Shown here piece by piece: positions 1 to 13,195 of a stretch of DNA of 64,000 nt. Position 1 is the first letter of the stretch. Each line of letters begins with the position of its first letter. This stretch comes from Tridacna crocea. Lineage: Eukaryota > Mollusca > Bivalvia > Cardiida > Cardiidae. The position numbers were made by a program, and so were the translations under genes. The stretch lies in contig OX031071.1 of NCBI GenBank assembly GCA_943736015.1, positions 38,658,619 through 38,722,618 on the forward strand, written 5' to 3'. The notes beneath the pieces are model-generated. The model did not search any database, was not told the origin of the DNA, and worked only from the letters and a program-made list of their open reading frames with translations.

Positions 1-344
1 CTCCACTTTAGTCTAGTCTGATCCTAATCCAAACTGAATGTAATCCAAGCACTAATTATATGACACAAACACAAAATAATCCCCACTTAAATAGTCTGGC
101 AATCATGTATTAACTAGTGAACGCTGAGATGTAAAGAGCTTTTCCTTTTATAATAACAGAGAAACTTCCAGAAAATTCATGTTTAAATAAGTTGAATAAT
201 TTCTAGTAATCAGATTGTAAAAAGGCCCGGAAACTTCCAGAACAATATTCCACAACAGATAATCCAGTTCTAAAAATAGGCACAGGGGAAAACCATTCAA
301 AATAAATACACACATGTACAAAGCTAGGAATAACTGGGTATGTA
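1..344. other. Non-satellite flank, no gene seen
   Basis: This stretch precedes the first satellite monomer. It is AT-rich and has two copies of a short 'GAAACTTCCAGAA' string about 65 bases apart. I see no ORF, RNA gene or transposon end. The A-satellite similarity begins near base 345. Confidence 0.5.
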
Positions 345-1600
345 CATAACATTAGACAAACAACATTAGACAGCTAAGATATTATCAACTTAACGCTAAT
401 AAACCTAGATTTAACTCATCTCGAACAATTTAAAAGGTATTGAACTTCATAAGTTTAACTGTCATGGTGGCGTCAATAACTGTATAAAATGCCTCGTTGT
501 ATTAAAGCGATATTTCGTAATCGTCGTCTATTGTAGTTAACAGGCACTGACATAGACGGTAGTAAAAAAATTCATAATTTAAATTCATATATCAATAGTG
601 AAATACTTATACATCACACGTTTGTAGCTCAAAAAAATGCATTATACGCAATAATTGAAATTTAGAAAGAGTTTATTGAAAGGGCACATATTCATTTCAG
701 CTAAAAAGTAATATTGATAATGAAATTATGTACATACCTCTTCATCTGTCTGAAATGGAAAGAGATAAAAATTTATGTTATAATTAGACAAACAACATTA
801 GACAGGCTAAGATATTATCGACTTAACGCTAATAAACCTAGATTTAATTCATCTCGAACAATTGAAAAGGTATTGAACTTCATAAGATTAACAGTCATGG
901 TGGCGTCAATAATTCTATCAAATGCCTCGTTGTATTAAAGCGATATTTCGTAATCGTCGTCTATTATAGTTTAACAGGCACTGACATATATTGATAATGA
1001 AATCATGTACATATCCTTACAATTGACTGAAACGGAAAGAGATAAAAAATTGTTATAATTAGAAAAACAACATTAGACAGGCTAAGATATTATCGACTTA
1101 ACGCTGATAAACCTAGATTTAATTCATCTCGAACAATTGAAAAGGTATTGAACTTCATAAGATTAACAGTCATGGTGGCGTCAATAATTGTATCAAATGC
1201 CTCGTTGTATTAAAGCGATATTCCGTAATCGTCGTCTATTATAGTTTAACAGGCACTGACATAGACGGTAGTAAAAAAAATCATAATTCAAATTCATATA
1301 TCAATAGTGAAATATTTATACATCACATGCTTGTAGCTCAAAGAGATGCATTATACCCAATAATTGAAATTTAGAAAGTTTATTGAATGGGCACATATTC
1401 ATTTCAGCCAAAAAGTAATATTGGTAATGAAATCATGTACATACCCATGTCTTCATATGGAATGGAAAGAGATAAAAATTTATGTTATAATCAGACAAAC
1501 AACATTAGACAGGCTTAGATATTATCGACTTAACGCTAATAAACCTAGATTTAACTCATCTCGAACAATTGAAAAGGTATTGAACTTCATAAGTTTAACT
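345..1600 (+). repeat. A satellite, array segment 1 (~434-bp monomer)
   Basis: About three monomers of a tandem repeat whose unit is close to 434 bp in its regular parts. Landmarks that recur once per monomer are 'CATTAGACAGGCTAAG', 'CGAACAATTGAAAAGG', 'GTCATGGTGGCGTCAATAA', 'TTTCGTAATCGTCGTC' and 'AACAGGCACTGACATAG'. The middle monomer is shortened: 'GGCACTGACATA' runs straight into 'TTGATAATGAAATC' at 970-1000, an internal deletion that recurs near 8007. The segment stops abruptly at 1600, where a B block begins. Confidence 0.9.
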
Positions 1601-3235
1601 AAGCGTGATTCGATGACCTTTTGCAAACAATATAGATTCAGATCAGATTACGAAGAACGTGCAGTCTGATCCTAGATCTTCACTATCCGATACGGAGAGA
1701 TTTTTCCTCGAGATTGACCCTCCGTAACAGATTTTAACAATTCCAAATCTTTTCAAGTGATCAACCTAAGACTAAATGGGATAAACACTTAATTGTGACA
1801 CTTATGTGTTAGTCGGTGCCTAAAAAGAACATCACATCTTTTCATATAGATCACCCACTTTGACGGTAAAGTACCGAGATCAAACGAACACCCAGCTAAC
1901 CCTTTACTAGCTTTGCAATGAAAACAAGTATAGCACATATTCGCTTCCTGAAAATGAATCTCTAATATCCTTTTTTTTTCCTAGAGGGAATGGAAGGTTT
2001 GAAATTTGAATTAAACTTTGTTATTTCGATAGTCAACTTATACGGTAGTTCAAACAGTAATAATGAGAAAAATGCAACTATAAAGATTTTTAAAAATGTT
2101 AATTATGTCTAAGTCAGGACTTTCGCTGTAAATTCAAAATGTATAATGTCCCAGTTTCTTGATTGTAGACTGTCTCTGTCTTTTAACAGATACTGGAAAG
2201 ATTCTTTTTTTTTTGGGGGGGGGGAATATTATCAAATTACTAGTTTAAATTAATCAAATCACAGATTCCTGGACTTCAAGCCTGTACGTTACAAACTTAG
2301 CTACGGAATTCGGCAAACATTACTTGAATAATCACACATAAGAATAGGAAAAGTCTAATGCAGTTATATTGATGTTATCGCCCCCCCCCCCATTTTTTAC
2401 AACACTGAAATTTTCATTGACACTTTACGAAACAGAAATTTGAGACTTACCCAAATTGTAAGCCTTTGCAGATAACAATTTGAATGTGTATTAAAAATGA
2501 AATTTTCTGTAGGAAGGATAGCAAAGGAAATGGAGAAAAGGTTGGTTACTAGAACTTTATCCCTTTTCAACAACATTTTTAAAACCTATATCTTTAAGGG
2601 TCATAAAAAGCTTGGGATATGGGTTTTAAATGGTTACCGTGAATGTTTTCACCCGACGACAACACTTTGGACTCTTCCAGATACTTAGCATATGGAGACG
2701 ATAGAATAAACGTGGGTCAAATGGTTGTAATTGTCTTTGAAAAAGTAAAAAAAATCTATTGTTGAAACAGGAGAAAATGCTTGTTGCAAGCCCTTCCTTT
2801 TTTCCTTAAATATTTTCTCTCACACTTTAAAAAATTAGTTTTCACAGATGTTTCTGAACTACATATCGATTACTTTTTTGTTAGCGGGATGGGGTGTTAT
2901 GGTTGAGGAACTGAGACAAGTAACAGACAATGAGACAAATCAGCCCCCTTTTTTTCCGGGTCGCTCGAAATACTTTGGCAAAAAGGTTACATAGCTGTCC
3001 AGGGACAGTCCATTCACTGATATTAAAGCACTATTATCAAACATCCTTGTTGCACTTTTAGGTATGTACCTATTGAAGAATAAATTCATGTTACAGATAT
3101 GGAACAAAAGAAACATGGGTTCAGATCAAATTTCAGACCATCCATAACTTCTTCACAAAATATTTATTCAAGCTTCATGTTGAGTATTTAACCCTTTACC
3201 GAACAACAAAATTTTTAGACTTCCAAATTGAAAGA

Positions 3236-3278
<43 letters not shown>

Positions 3279-3986
3279 AATTTGTTTCCAGCAGGGTAGA
3301 AAACATTGTGGGGAAAGGAGAAAATGCTGGTTACCAGCATTTTCTTCATTTCCAACAATGTTTTCAAAATGCTTCTATCTCAGGGTCGTAAAAACCAGGG
3401 ATTGTTTGGTAAAGGGTTAAAAAAATCTAATGAAATCTTACTAAAAAAATGGGTGAGGGGTTAACTCGGTGTTCCTTTGATCTCGGTATCGCACTGTAGG
3501 GTGGGTGACCTTTAGAACAGCTGTAATGTACTTGCTTCTTACAGATTAACACACACGTGTCACATTAAATTGACTCTTCTTATCTTTTGTTTCATATCAC
3601 TTTACCCCTTTAGTGATCATTAGTGGATAGGATTATGAATTTTAAACTGGTTTCAGAGGGTAAGTTCGTTCTTAGTCTCTACATGCTCTTTATTTCAATA
3701 CGATCTCATTAAATGCATATTTTGTCTGTTTATGATTATTTTTTTCAAAAGCAATATCACGAAATATATCTGAATTGTGTTAGAATTGATTTCCTATAGA
3801 TTTCTTGCCATTCCATTTTCTTTTTAGTTATGAACTTGTCCAAATTTAAAGGAATTGCGAACGGGACATACGGCATTTATTATTTAAATAATGCTTTGTT
3901 TGTCCGGTGTCACGTGATATTTCTGGTGCGCCGCTTACAATAAAATGGAAATATCGCTTATATCAAATCTAATTGGCAAATCGTCT
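1601..3986 (+). repeat. B block copy 1 (5'-shortened)
   Basis: First of four near-identical blocks embedded in the A satellite. This copy lacks the first ~325 bases seen in copies 2 and 3 but keeps the 3' terminus 'TTGGCAAATCGTCT', after which the A monomer resumes with 'ATTGAAAAGG'. It contains a long poly(A) tract near 3237-3274, poly(G) and poly(C) runs, and three hairpin modules (near 2520, 2765 and 3303). No coding region is supported. It may be a non-autonomous DNA transposon amplified together with the satellite. Confidence 0.85.
3189..3420. repeat. Palindromic hairpin module inside B copy 1
   Basis: The module starts 'TAACCCTTTACCGAACAAC' and ends with the inverted counterpart 'GTTTGGTAAAGGGTTAA', giving terminal inverted repeats about 13 bp long. 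At its centre (3303-3360) is an imperfect palindrome around 'AATGCTGGTTACCAGCATT' with purine-rich and pyrimidine-rich arms. The same architecture recurs in the other B copies and inside the L1/Tx1-like 5' region, so it behaves like a MITE or a mobile regulatory module. Confidence 0.75.
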
Positions 3987-6900
3987 ATTGAAAAGGTATC
4001 GAACTTCATAAGATTAACTGTCATGGTGGCGTCAATAACTGTATAAAATGCCTCTTTGTATAAAAGCGTTATTTCGTAATCGTCGTCTATTATAGTTTAA
4101 CAGGCACTGACATAGAAGGTAGAAAAAAAAATCAAAATTCAAATTCATATATCAATAGTGAAATACTTATACATCACATGTTTGTTGCTCAAAGCGATGC
4201 ATTATACCTAATAACTGAACTTTAGAAAGAGTTTATTGAATGGGCACATATTCATTTCAGCTAAAAAGTAATATTGATAATGAAATCGTGTACATACCAT
4301 TGCATATCCCTGAAATGGAAAGAGATAAAAAATTGTTATAATTAGAAAAACAACATTAGACAGGCCAAGGCATGATCAACTTAACGCTAATAAACCTAGA
4401 TTTAACTCATCTCGATCAATTGAAAAGGTATTGAAATTCATAAGATTAACAGTCATGGTGGCGTCAATAATTGTATCAAATGCCTCGTTGTATTAAAGCG
4501 ATATTTCGTAATCGTCGTCTATTATAGTTTAACAGGCACTGACATAGACGGTAGTAAAAAAAATCATAATCTAAATTCATATATCAATAATGAAATACTA
4601 ATACACCACATGTTTGTAGCTCAAAAAAATGCATTATACCTAATAACTGAAACTTAGAAAGAGTTTATTGAATGGGTACATATTCATTTCAGCCAAAAAG
4701 TAATATTGATAATGAAATTATGTACATACCTCTTTAGCTGTCTGAAATGGAAAGAGATAAAAATTTATGTTATAATTAGACAAACAACATTAGACAGGCT
4801 AAGATATTATCGACTTAACGCTAATAAACTTAGATCTAACTCATCTCGAACAATTGAAAAGGTATTGAACTTCATAAGTTTAACTGTCATGGTGGCGTCA
4901 ATAACTGTATAAAATGCCTCTTTGTATAAAAGCGTTATTTCATAATCGTCGTCTATTATAGTTTAACAGGCACTGACATAGAAGGTAGAAAAAAAAATCA
5001 AAATTCAAATTCATATATCAATAGTGAAATACTTATACATCACATGTTTGTTGCTCAAAGCGATGCATTATACCTAATAACTGAACTTTAGAAAGAGTTT
5101 ATTGAATGGGCACATATTCATTTCAGCTAAAAAGTAATATTGATAATGATATCATGTACATACCATTGCATATCCCTGAAATGGAAAGAGATAAAAAATT
5201 GTTATAATTAGAAAAACAACATTAGACAGGCCAAGGCATGATCAACTTAACGCTAATAAACCTAGATTTAACTCATCTCGATCAATTGAAAAGGTATTGA
5301 AATTCATAAGATTAACAGTCATGGTGGCGTCAATAATTGTATCAAATGCCTCGTTGTATTAAAGCGATATTTCGTAATCGTCGTCTATTATAGTTTAACA
5401 GGCACTGACATAGACGGTAGTAAAAAAAATCATAATTCAAATTCATATATCAATAGTGAAATACTTATACATCACATGTTTGTAGCTCAAAGAGATGCAT
5501 TACACCCAATAATTGAAATTTAGAAAGTTTATTGAATGGGCACATATTCATTTCAGCTAAAAAGTAATATTGATAATGAAATCATGTTCATACCCATGTC
5601 TTCATATGAAATGGAAAGAGATAAAAATTTATGTTATAATTAGACAAACAACATTAGACAGGCTTAGATATTATCGACTTAACGCTAATAAACCTAGATT
5701 TAACTCATCTCGAACAATTGAAAAGGTATTGAACTTCATAAGTTTAACTATCATGGTGGCGTCAATAACTGTATAAAATGCCTCTTTGTATAAAAGCGTT
5801 ATTTCGTAATCGTCGTCTATTATAGTTTAACAGGCATTGACATAGACGGTAGAAAAAAAAATTAAAACTTAAATTCATATATCAATAATGAAATACTAAT
5901 ACACCACAAGTTTGTAGCTCAAAAAAATGCATCATACCTAATAACTGAAATTTAGAAATAGTTTATTGAATGGGCACATATTCATTTCAGCCAAAAAGTA
6001 ATATTGATAATGAAATTATGTACATACCTCTTCATCTGTCTGAAATGGAAAGAGATAAAAATTTATGTTATAATTAGACAAACAACATTAGACAGGCTAA
6101 GATATTATCGACTTAACGCTAATAAACCTAGATTTAATTCATCTCGAACAATTGAAAAGGTATTGAACTTCATAAGATTAACAGTCATGGTGGCGTCAAT
6201 AATTGTATCAAATGCCTCGTTGTATTAAAGCGATATTTCGTAATCGTCGTCTATTATAGTTTAACAGGCACTGACATAGACGGTAGTAAAAAAAATCATA
6301 ATCTAAATTCATATATCAATAATGAAATACTAATACACTACATGTTTGTAGCTCAAAAAAATGCATTATACCTAATAACTGAAATTTAGAAAGAGTTTAT
6401 TGAATGGGTACATATTCATTTCAGCCAAAAAGTAATATTGATAATGAAATTATGTACATACCTCTTTAGCTGTCTGAAATGGAAAGAGATAAAAATTTAT
6501 GTTATAATTAGACAAACAACATTAGACAGGCTAAGATATTATCGACTTAACGCTAATAAACCTAGATTTAATTCATCTCGAACAATTGAAAAGGTATTGA
6601 ACTTCATAAGTTTAACTATCATGGTGGCGTCAATAACTGTATAAAATGCCTCTTTGTATAAAAGCGTTATTTCATAATCGTCGTCTATTATAGTTTAACA
6701 GGCACTGACATAGAAGGTAGAAAAAAAAAATCAAAATTCAAATTCATATATCAATAGTGAAATACTTATACATCACATGTTTGTTGCTCAAAGCGATGCA
6801 TTATACCTAATAACTGAACTTTAGAAAGAGTTTATTGAATGGGCACATATTCATTTCAGCTCAAAAGTAATATTGATAATGAAATCATGTACATACCTCT

Positions 6901-7510
6901 GCATATCCCTGAAATGGAAAGAGATAAAAAATTGTTATAATTAGAAAAACAACATTAGACAGGCCAAGGCATGATCAACTTAACGCTAATAAACTTAGAT
7001 TTAACTCATCTCGATCAATTGAAAAGGTATTGAAATTCATAAGATTAACAGTCATGGTGGCGTCAATAATTGTATCAAATGCCTCGTTGTATTTAAGCGA
7101 TATTTCGTAATCGTCGTCTATTATAGTTTAACAGGCACTGACATAGACGGTAGTAAAAAAAATCATAATTCAAATTCATATATCAGTAGTGAAATACTTA
7201 TACATCACATGTTTGTAGCTCAAAGAGATGCATTACACCCAATAATTGAAATTTAGAAAGTTTATTGAATGGGCACATATTCATTTCAGCTAAAAAGTAA
7301 TATTGATAATGAAATCATGTACATACCCATGTCTTTATATGAAATGGAAAGAGATAAAAATTTATGTTATAATTAGACAAACAACATTAGACAGGCTTAA
7401 ATATTATCGACTTAACGCTAATAAACCTAGATTTTACTCATCTCGAACAATTGAAAAGGTATTGAACTTCATAAGTTTAACTATCATGGTGGCGTCAATA
7501 ACTGTATAAA
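3987..7510 (+). repeat. Higher-order repeat of about 4 monomers (~1735 bp)
   Basis: Subtype markers recur every ~1735 bases. 'AAACTTAAATTCATATATC' appears near 5863 and 7598, and the 'TACCCATGTCTTCATATG'-type monomer near 5590 recurs as a close variant near 7325. A ~863-bp sub-period is also visible: 'TTTGTTGCTCAAAGCGATG' at about 4180, 5045 and 6780. Exact unit borders need a dot plot. Confidence 0.75.
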
Positions 7511-8876
7511 ATGCCTCTTTGTATAAAAGCGTTATTTCGTAATCGTCGTCTATTATAGTTTAACAGGCACTGACATAGACGGTAGAAAAAAAAAATGAAA
7601 ACTTAAATTCATATATCAATAATGAAATACTAATACACCACAAGTTTGTAGCTCAAAAAAATGCATCATACCTAATAACTGAAATTTAGAAAGAGTTTAT
7701 TGAATGGGCACATATTCATTTCAGCCAAAAAGTAATATTGATAATGAAATTATGTACATACCTCTTCATCTGTCTGAAATGGAAAGAGATAAAAATTTAT
7801 GTTATAATTAGACAAACAACATTAGACAGGCTAAGATATTATCGACTTAACGCTAATAAACCTAGATTTAATTCATCTCGAACAATTGAAAAGGTATTGA
7901 ACTTCATAAGATTAACAGTCATGGTGGCGTGAATAATTGTATCAAATGCCTCGTTGTATAAAAGCGATATTTCGTAATCGTCGTCTATTATAGTTTAACA
8001 GGCACTGACATATATTGATAATGAAATCATGTACATATCCTTACAATTGACTGAAACGTAAAGAGATAAAAAATTGTTATAATCAGAAAAACAACATTAG
8101 ACAGGCTAAGATATTATCGACTTAACGCTAATAAACCTAGATTTAATTCATCTCGAACAATTGAAAAAGTATTGAACTTCATAAGATTAACAGTCATGGT
8201 GGCGTCAATAATTGTATAAAATGCCTCGTTGTATTAAAGCGATATTTCATAATCGTCGTCTATTATAGTTTAACAGGCACTGACATAGACGGTAGTAAAA
8301 AAAATCATAATTCAAATTCATATATCAATAGTGAAATACTTATACATCACATGCTTGTAGCTGAAAGACATGCATTATATCCAATAATTGAAATTTAGAA
8401 TGTTTATTGAATGGGCACATATTCATTTCAGCTAAAAAGTAATATTGGTAATGAAATCATGTACATACCCATGTCTTCATATGAAATGGAAAGAGATAAA
8501 AATTTATGTTATAATTAGACAAACAACATTAGACAGGCTTAGATATTATCGACTTAACGCTAATAAACCTAGATTTAACTCATCTCGAACAATTGAAAAG
8601 GTATTTACTTCATAAGTTTAACTATCATGGTGGCGTCAATAACTGTATAAAATGCCTCTTTGTATAAAAGCGTTATTTCGTAATCGTCGTCTATTATAGT
8701 TTAACAGGCACTGACATAGACGGTAGAAAAAAAATCTTAATTTAAATTCATATATCAATAATGAAATACTAATACACCACAAGTTTGTGGCTCAAAAAAA
8801 TGCATTATACCTAATAACTGAAATTTAGAAAGAGTTTTTTGAATGGGCACATATTCATTTCAGCTAAAAAGTAATA

Positions 8877-10616
8877 TTGATAATGAAATTATGTACATAC
8901 CTCTTCATCTGTCTGAAATGGAAAGAGATAAAAATTTATGTTATAATTAGACAAACAACATTAGACAGGCTAAGATATTATCGACTTAACGCTAATAAAC
9001 TTAGATCTAACTCATCTCGAACAATTGAAAAGGTATTGAACTTCATAAGTTCAACTGTCATGGTGGCGTGAATAATTGTATCAAATGCCTCGTTGTATTA
9101 AAGCGATATTTCGTAATCGTCGTCTATTATAGTTTAACAGGCACTGACATAGACGGTAGGAAAAAAATATCATAATGTAAATTCATATATCAATAGTGAA
9201 ATACTTATACGTCACATGTTTGTAGCTCAAAAAGATGCATTATACCCAATAATTGAAATTTAGAAAGAGTTTATTGAATGGGCACATATTCATTTCAGCG
9301 AAAAAGTAATATTGATAATGAAATTATGTACATACCTCTTCATCTGTCTGAAATGGAAAGAGATAATAATTTATGTTATAATAAGACAAACAACAATAGA
9401 CAGGGTTAGATATTATCGACTTAACGCTAATAAACCTAGATTTAACTCATCTCGAACAATTGAAAAGGTATGGAACTTCATAAGTTTAACTGTCATGGTG
9501 GCGTGAATAATTGTATCAAATGCCTCGTTGTATTAAAGCGATATTTCGTAATCGTCGTCTCTTATAGTTTAACAGGCACTGACATAGACGGTAGAAAAAC
9601 AAAATCACGATTTAAATTCATATATCAATAATGAAATACTAATACATCACATGTTTGTAGCTCAAAGAGATGCATTATACCCAATAATTGAAATTTAGAA
9701 AGAGTTTATTGAATGGGCACATATTCATTCCAGCTAAAAAGTAATATTGATAATGAAATCATGTACATACCGCTACATTTCGCTGAAATGGAAAGAGATA
9801 AAAATTTATGTTATAATTAGACAAACAACATTAGACAGGCTAAGATATTATCGACTTAACGCTAATAAACTTAGATCTAACTCATCTCGAACAATTGAAA
9901 AGGTATTGAACTTCATAAGTTCAACTGTCATGGTGGCGTGAATAATTGTATCAAATGCCTCGTTGTATTAAAGCGATATTTCGTAATCGTCGTCTATTAT
10001 AGTTTAACAGGCACTGACATAGACGGTAGGAAAAAAATATCATAATGTAAATTCATATATCAATAGTGAAATACTTATACGTCACATGTTTGTAGCTCAA
10101 AAAGATGCATTATACCCAATAATTGAAATTTAGAAAGAGTTTATTGAATGGGCACATATTCATTTCAGCCAAAAAGTAATATTGATAATGAAATTATGTA
10201 CATACCTCTTCATCTGTCTGAAATGGAAAGAGATAATAATTTATGTTATAATTAGACAAACAACAATAGACAGGCTTAGATATTATCGACTTAACGCTAA
10301 TAAACCTAGATTTAACTCATCTCGAACAATTGAAAAGGTATGGAACTTCATAAGTTTAACTGTCATGGTGGCGTGAATAATTGTATCAAATGCCTCGTTG
10401 TATTAAAGCGATATTTCGTAATCGTCGTCTCTTATAGTTTAACAGGCACTGACATAGACGGTAGAAAAACAAAATCACGATTTAAATTCATATATCAATA
10501 ATGAAATACTAATACATCACATGTTTGTAGCTCAAAGAGATGCATTATACCCAATAATTGAAATTTAGAAAGAGTTTATTGAATGGGCACATATTCATTC
10601 CAGCTAAAAAGTAATA
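8877..10616 (+). repeat. Higher-order repeat, 2-monomer unit (~870 bp) in two copies
   Basis: Two consecutive ~870-bp units. The second monomer of each (9312 and 10182) shares the private changes 'GAGATAATAATTTATG' and 'CAACAATAGACAGG'. The following monomers (9747 and 10617) share 'CCGCTACATTTCGCTG'. Near-identity between the units suggests recent unequal exchange or replication slippage. Confidence 0.8.
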
Positions 10617-10765
10617 TTGATAATGAAATCATGTACATACCGCTACATTTCGCTGAAATGGAAAGAGATAAAAATTTATGTTATAATTAGACAAACAACA
10701 TTAGACAGGCTTAGATATTATCGACTTTACGCAAATAAACCTAGATCTAAGTCATCTCGAACAAT

Positions 10766-12739
10766 AGACCATCTGCCAATTACCGTTACTGACGTGTCAC
10801 CACGAGTTACTTCCCTTCCCACCGGACAATCTTTCCCAATCTTGTATATAAACGAATAGTGAAAGGGTAATGGAATACACCCTAAACGCGATAAAAAAGA
10901 CAAAAAACCTAAAACGGCCGTGCCGGTAGTTTTATCAATTATCTTTTGCGAAGACGCACACAAAAAAGAACTTGTTTTATCATTTTTTCGGAAGACTTCA
11001 GACAATAAAGCAGTTTCATAAGCGTTGTCTCCTGCCGGGTCTGTTGACAGAACTTTTTGTAGGCAGACTGCATTAACCCTTAGGCTGCCAAGCGTGATTC
11101 GATGACCTTTTGCAAACAATATAGATTCAGATCAGATTACGAAGAACGTGCAGTCTGATCCTAGATCTTCACTATCCGATACGGAGAGATTTTTCCTCGA
11201 GATTGACCCTCCGTAACAGATTTTAACAATTCCAAATCTTTTCAAGTGATCAACCTAAGACTAAATGGGATAAACACTTAATTGTGACACTTATGTGTTA
11301 GTCGGTGCCTAAAAAAAAACATCACATCTTTTCATAAAGTTCACCCACTTTGACGGTAAAGTACCGAGATCAAACGAACACCCAGCTAACCCTTTACTAG
11401 CTTTGCAATGAAAACAAGTATAGCACATATTCGCTTCCTGAAAATGAATCTCTAATATCCTTTTTTTTTCCTAGAGGGAATGGAAGGTTTGAAATTTGAA
11501 TTAAACTTTGTTATTTCGATAGTCAACTTATACGGTAGTTCAAACAGTAATAATGAGAAAAATGCAACTATAAAGATTTTTAAAAATGTTAATTATGTCT
11601 AAGTCAGGACTTTCGCTGTAAATTCAAAATGTATAATGTCCCAGTTTCTTGATTTTAGACTGTCTCTGTCTTTTAACAGATACTGGAAAGATTCTTTTTT
11701 TGGGGGGGGGGGAATATTATCAAATTACTAGTTTAAATTAATCAAATCACAGATTCCTGGACTTCAAGCCTGTACGTTACAAACTTAGCTACGGAATTCG
11801 GCAAACATTACTTGAATAATCACACATAAGAATAGGAAAAGTCTAATGCAGTTATATTGATGTTATCGCCCCCCCCCCCCCCCCATTTTTTACAACACTG
11901 AAATTTTCATTGACACTTTACGAAACAGAAATTTGAGACTTACCCAAATTGTAAGCCTTTGCAGATAACAATTTGAATGTGTATTAAAAATGAAATTTTC
12001 TGTAGGAAGGATAGCAAAGGAAATGGAGAAAAGGTTGGTTACTAGAACTTTATCCCTTTTCAACAACATTTTTAAAACCTATATTTTTAAGGGTCATAAA
12101 AAGCTTGGGATATGGGTTTTAAATGGTTACGGTGAATGTTTTCACCCGACGACAACACTTTGGACTCTTCCAGATACTTAGCATATGGAGACGATAGAAT
12201 AAACGTGGGTCAAATGGTTGTAATTGTCTTTGAAAAAGTAAAAAAAAATCTATTGTTGAAACAGGAGAAAATGCTTGTTGCAAGCCCTTCCTTTTTTCCT
12301 TAAATATTTTCTCTCACACTTTAAAAAATTAGTTTTCACAGATGTTTCTGAACTACATATCGGTTACTTTTTTGTTAGCGGGATGGGGTGTTATGGTTGA
12401 GGAACTGAGACAAGTAACAGACAATGAGACAAATCAGCACGTCTGCCCCCTTTTTTTCCGGGTCGCTCGAAATACTTTGGCAAAAAGGTTACATAGCTGT
12501 CCAGGGACAGTCCATTTACTGATATTAAAGCACTATTATCAAACATCCTTGTTGCACTTTTAGGTATGTACCTATTGAAGAATAAATTCATGTTACAGAT
12601 ATGGAACAAAAGAAACATGGGTTCAGATCAAATTTCAGACCATCCATAACTTCTTCACAAAATATTTATTCAAGCTTCATTTTGAGTATTTAACCCTTTA
12701 CCGAACAACAAAATTTTTAGACTGTTCCAAATTGAAAGA

Positions 12740-12777
<38 letters not shown>

Positions 12778-13195
12778 AATTTGTTTCCAGCAGGGTAGAA
12801 AACATTGTGGGGAAAGGAGAAAATGCTGGTTACCAGCATTTTCTTCATTTCCAACAATGTTTTCAAAATGCTTCTATCTCAGGGTCGTAAAAACCAGGGA
12901 TTGTTTGGTAAAGGGTTAAAAAAATCTAATGAAATCTTACTAAAAAAATGGGTGAAGGGTTAACTCGGTGTTCCTTTGATTTCGGTATCGCACTGTAGGG
13001 TGGGTGACCTTTAGAACAGCTGTAATGTACTTGCTTCTTACAGATTAACACACACGTGTCACATTAAATTGACTCTTCTTATCTTTTGTTTCATATCACT
13101 TTACCCCTTTAGTGATCATTAGTGGATTGGATTATGAATTTTAAACTGGTTTCAGAGGGTAAGTTCGTTCTTAGTCTCTACATGCTCTTTATTTC
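10766..13195 (+). repeat. B block copy 2 (full 5' end, 3'-shortened)
   Basis: Begins 'AGACCATCTGCCAATTA' directly after the A sequence 'CGAACAAT'. That start matches the reverse complement of the B 3' terminus ('AGACGATTTGCCAATTA'), 14 of 17 bases, so these are terminal inverted repeats. The copy loses its last ~275 bases: at about 13195 it passes into A satellite within 'TTTATTTCGTAATCG'. A 130-codon minus-strand frame covers 10727-11119, but it crosses the B/A boundary and uses inverted-repeat sequence, so it is not called a gene. Confidence 0.85.

Larger units (their letters stand above)
3987..10765 (+). repeat. A satellite, array segment 2 (~15-16 monomers)
   Basis: The longest uninterrupted run of the ~434-bp monomer, about 6.8 kb. 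Spacing between equivalent positions is 434-436 bases (5570, 6004, 6438; 8877, 9312, 9747, 10182, 10617). Each monomer can be read as 64-74 codons in one frame, but that reading begins at TTG and exists because the monomers are copies of each other. I see no sign of a gene. Monomer subtypes alternate in a regular order, giving higher-order repeats. Confidence 0.95.

Noticed and set aside
714-10859. Series of 64-101-codon plus-strand frames with near-identical peptides
   Set aside because: They recur exactly with the 434-bp satellite period, begin at TTG, and have no upstream or downstream gene signals. They are products of repeat homogenisation.
10727-11119. 130-codon minus-strand frame in B copy 2, partly present in copy 3 (16240-16491)
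   Set aside because: It runs across the B terminal inverted repeat into satellite, is broken in the other copies, and has no domain I recognise.
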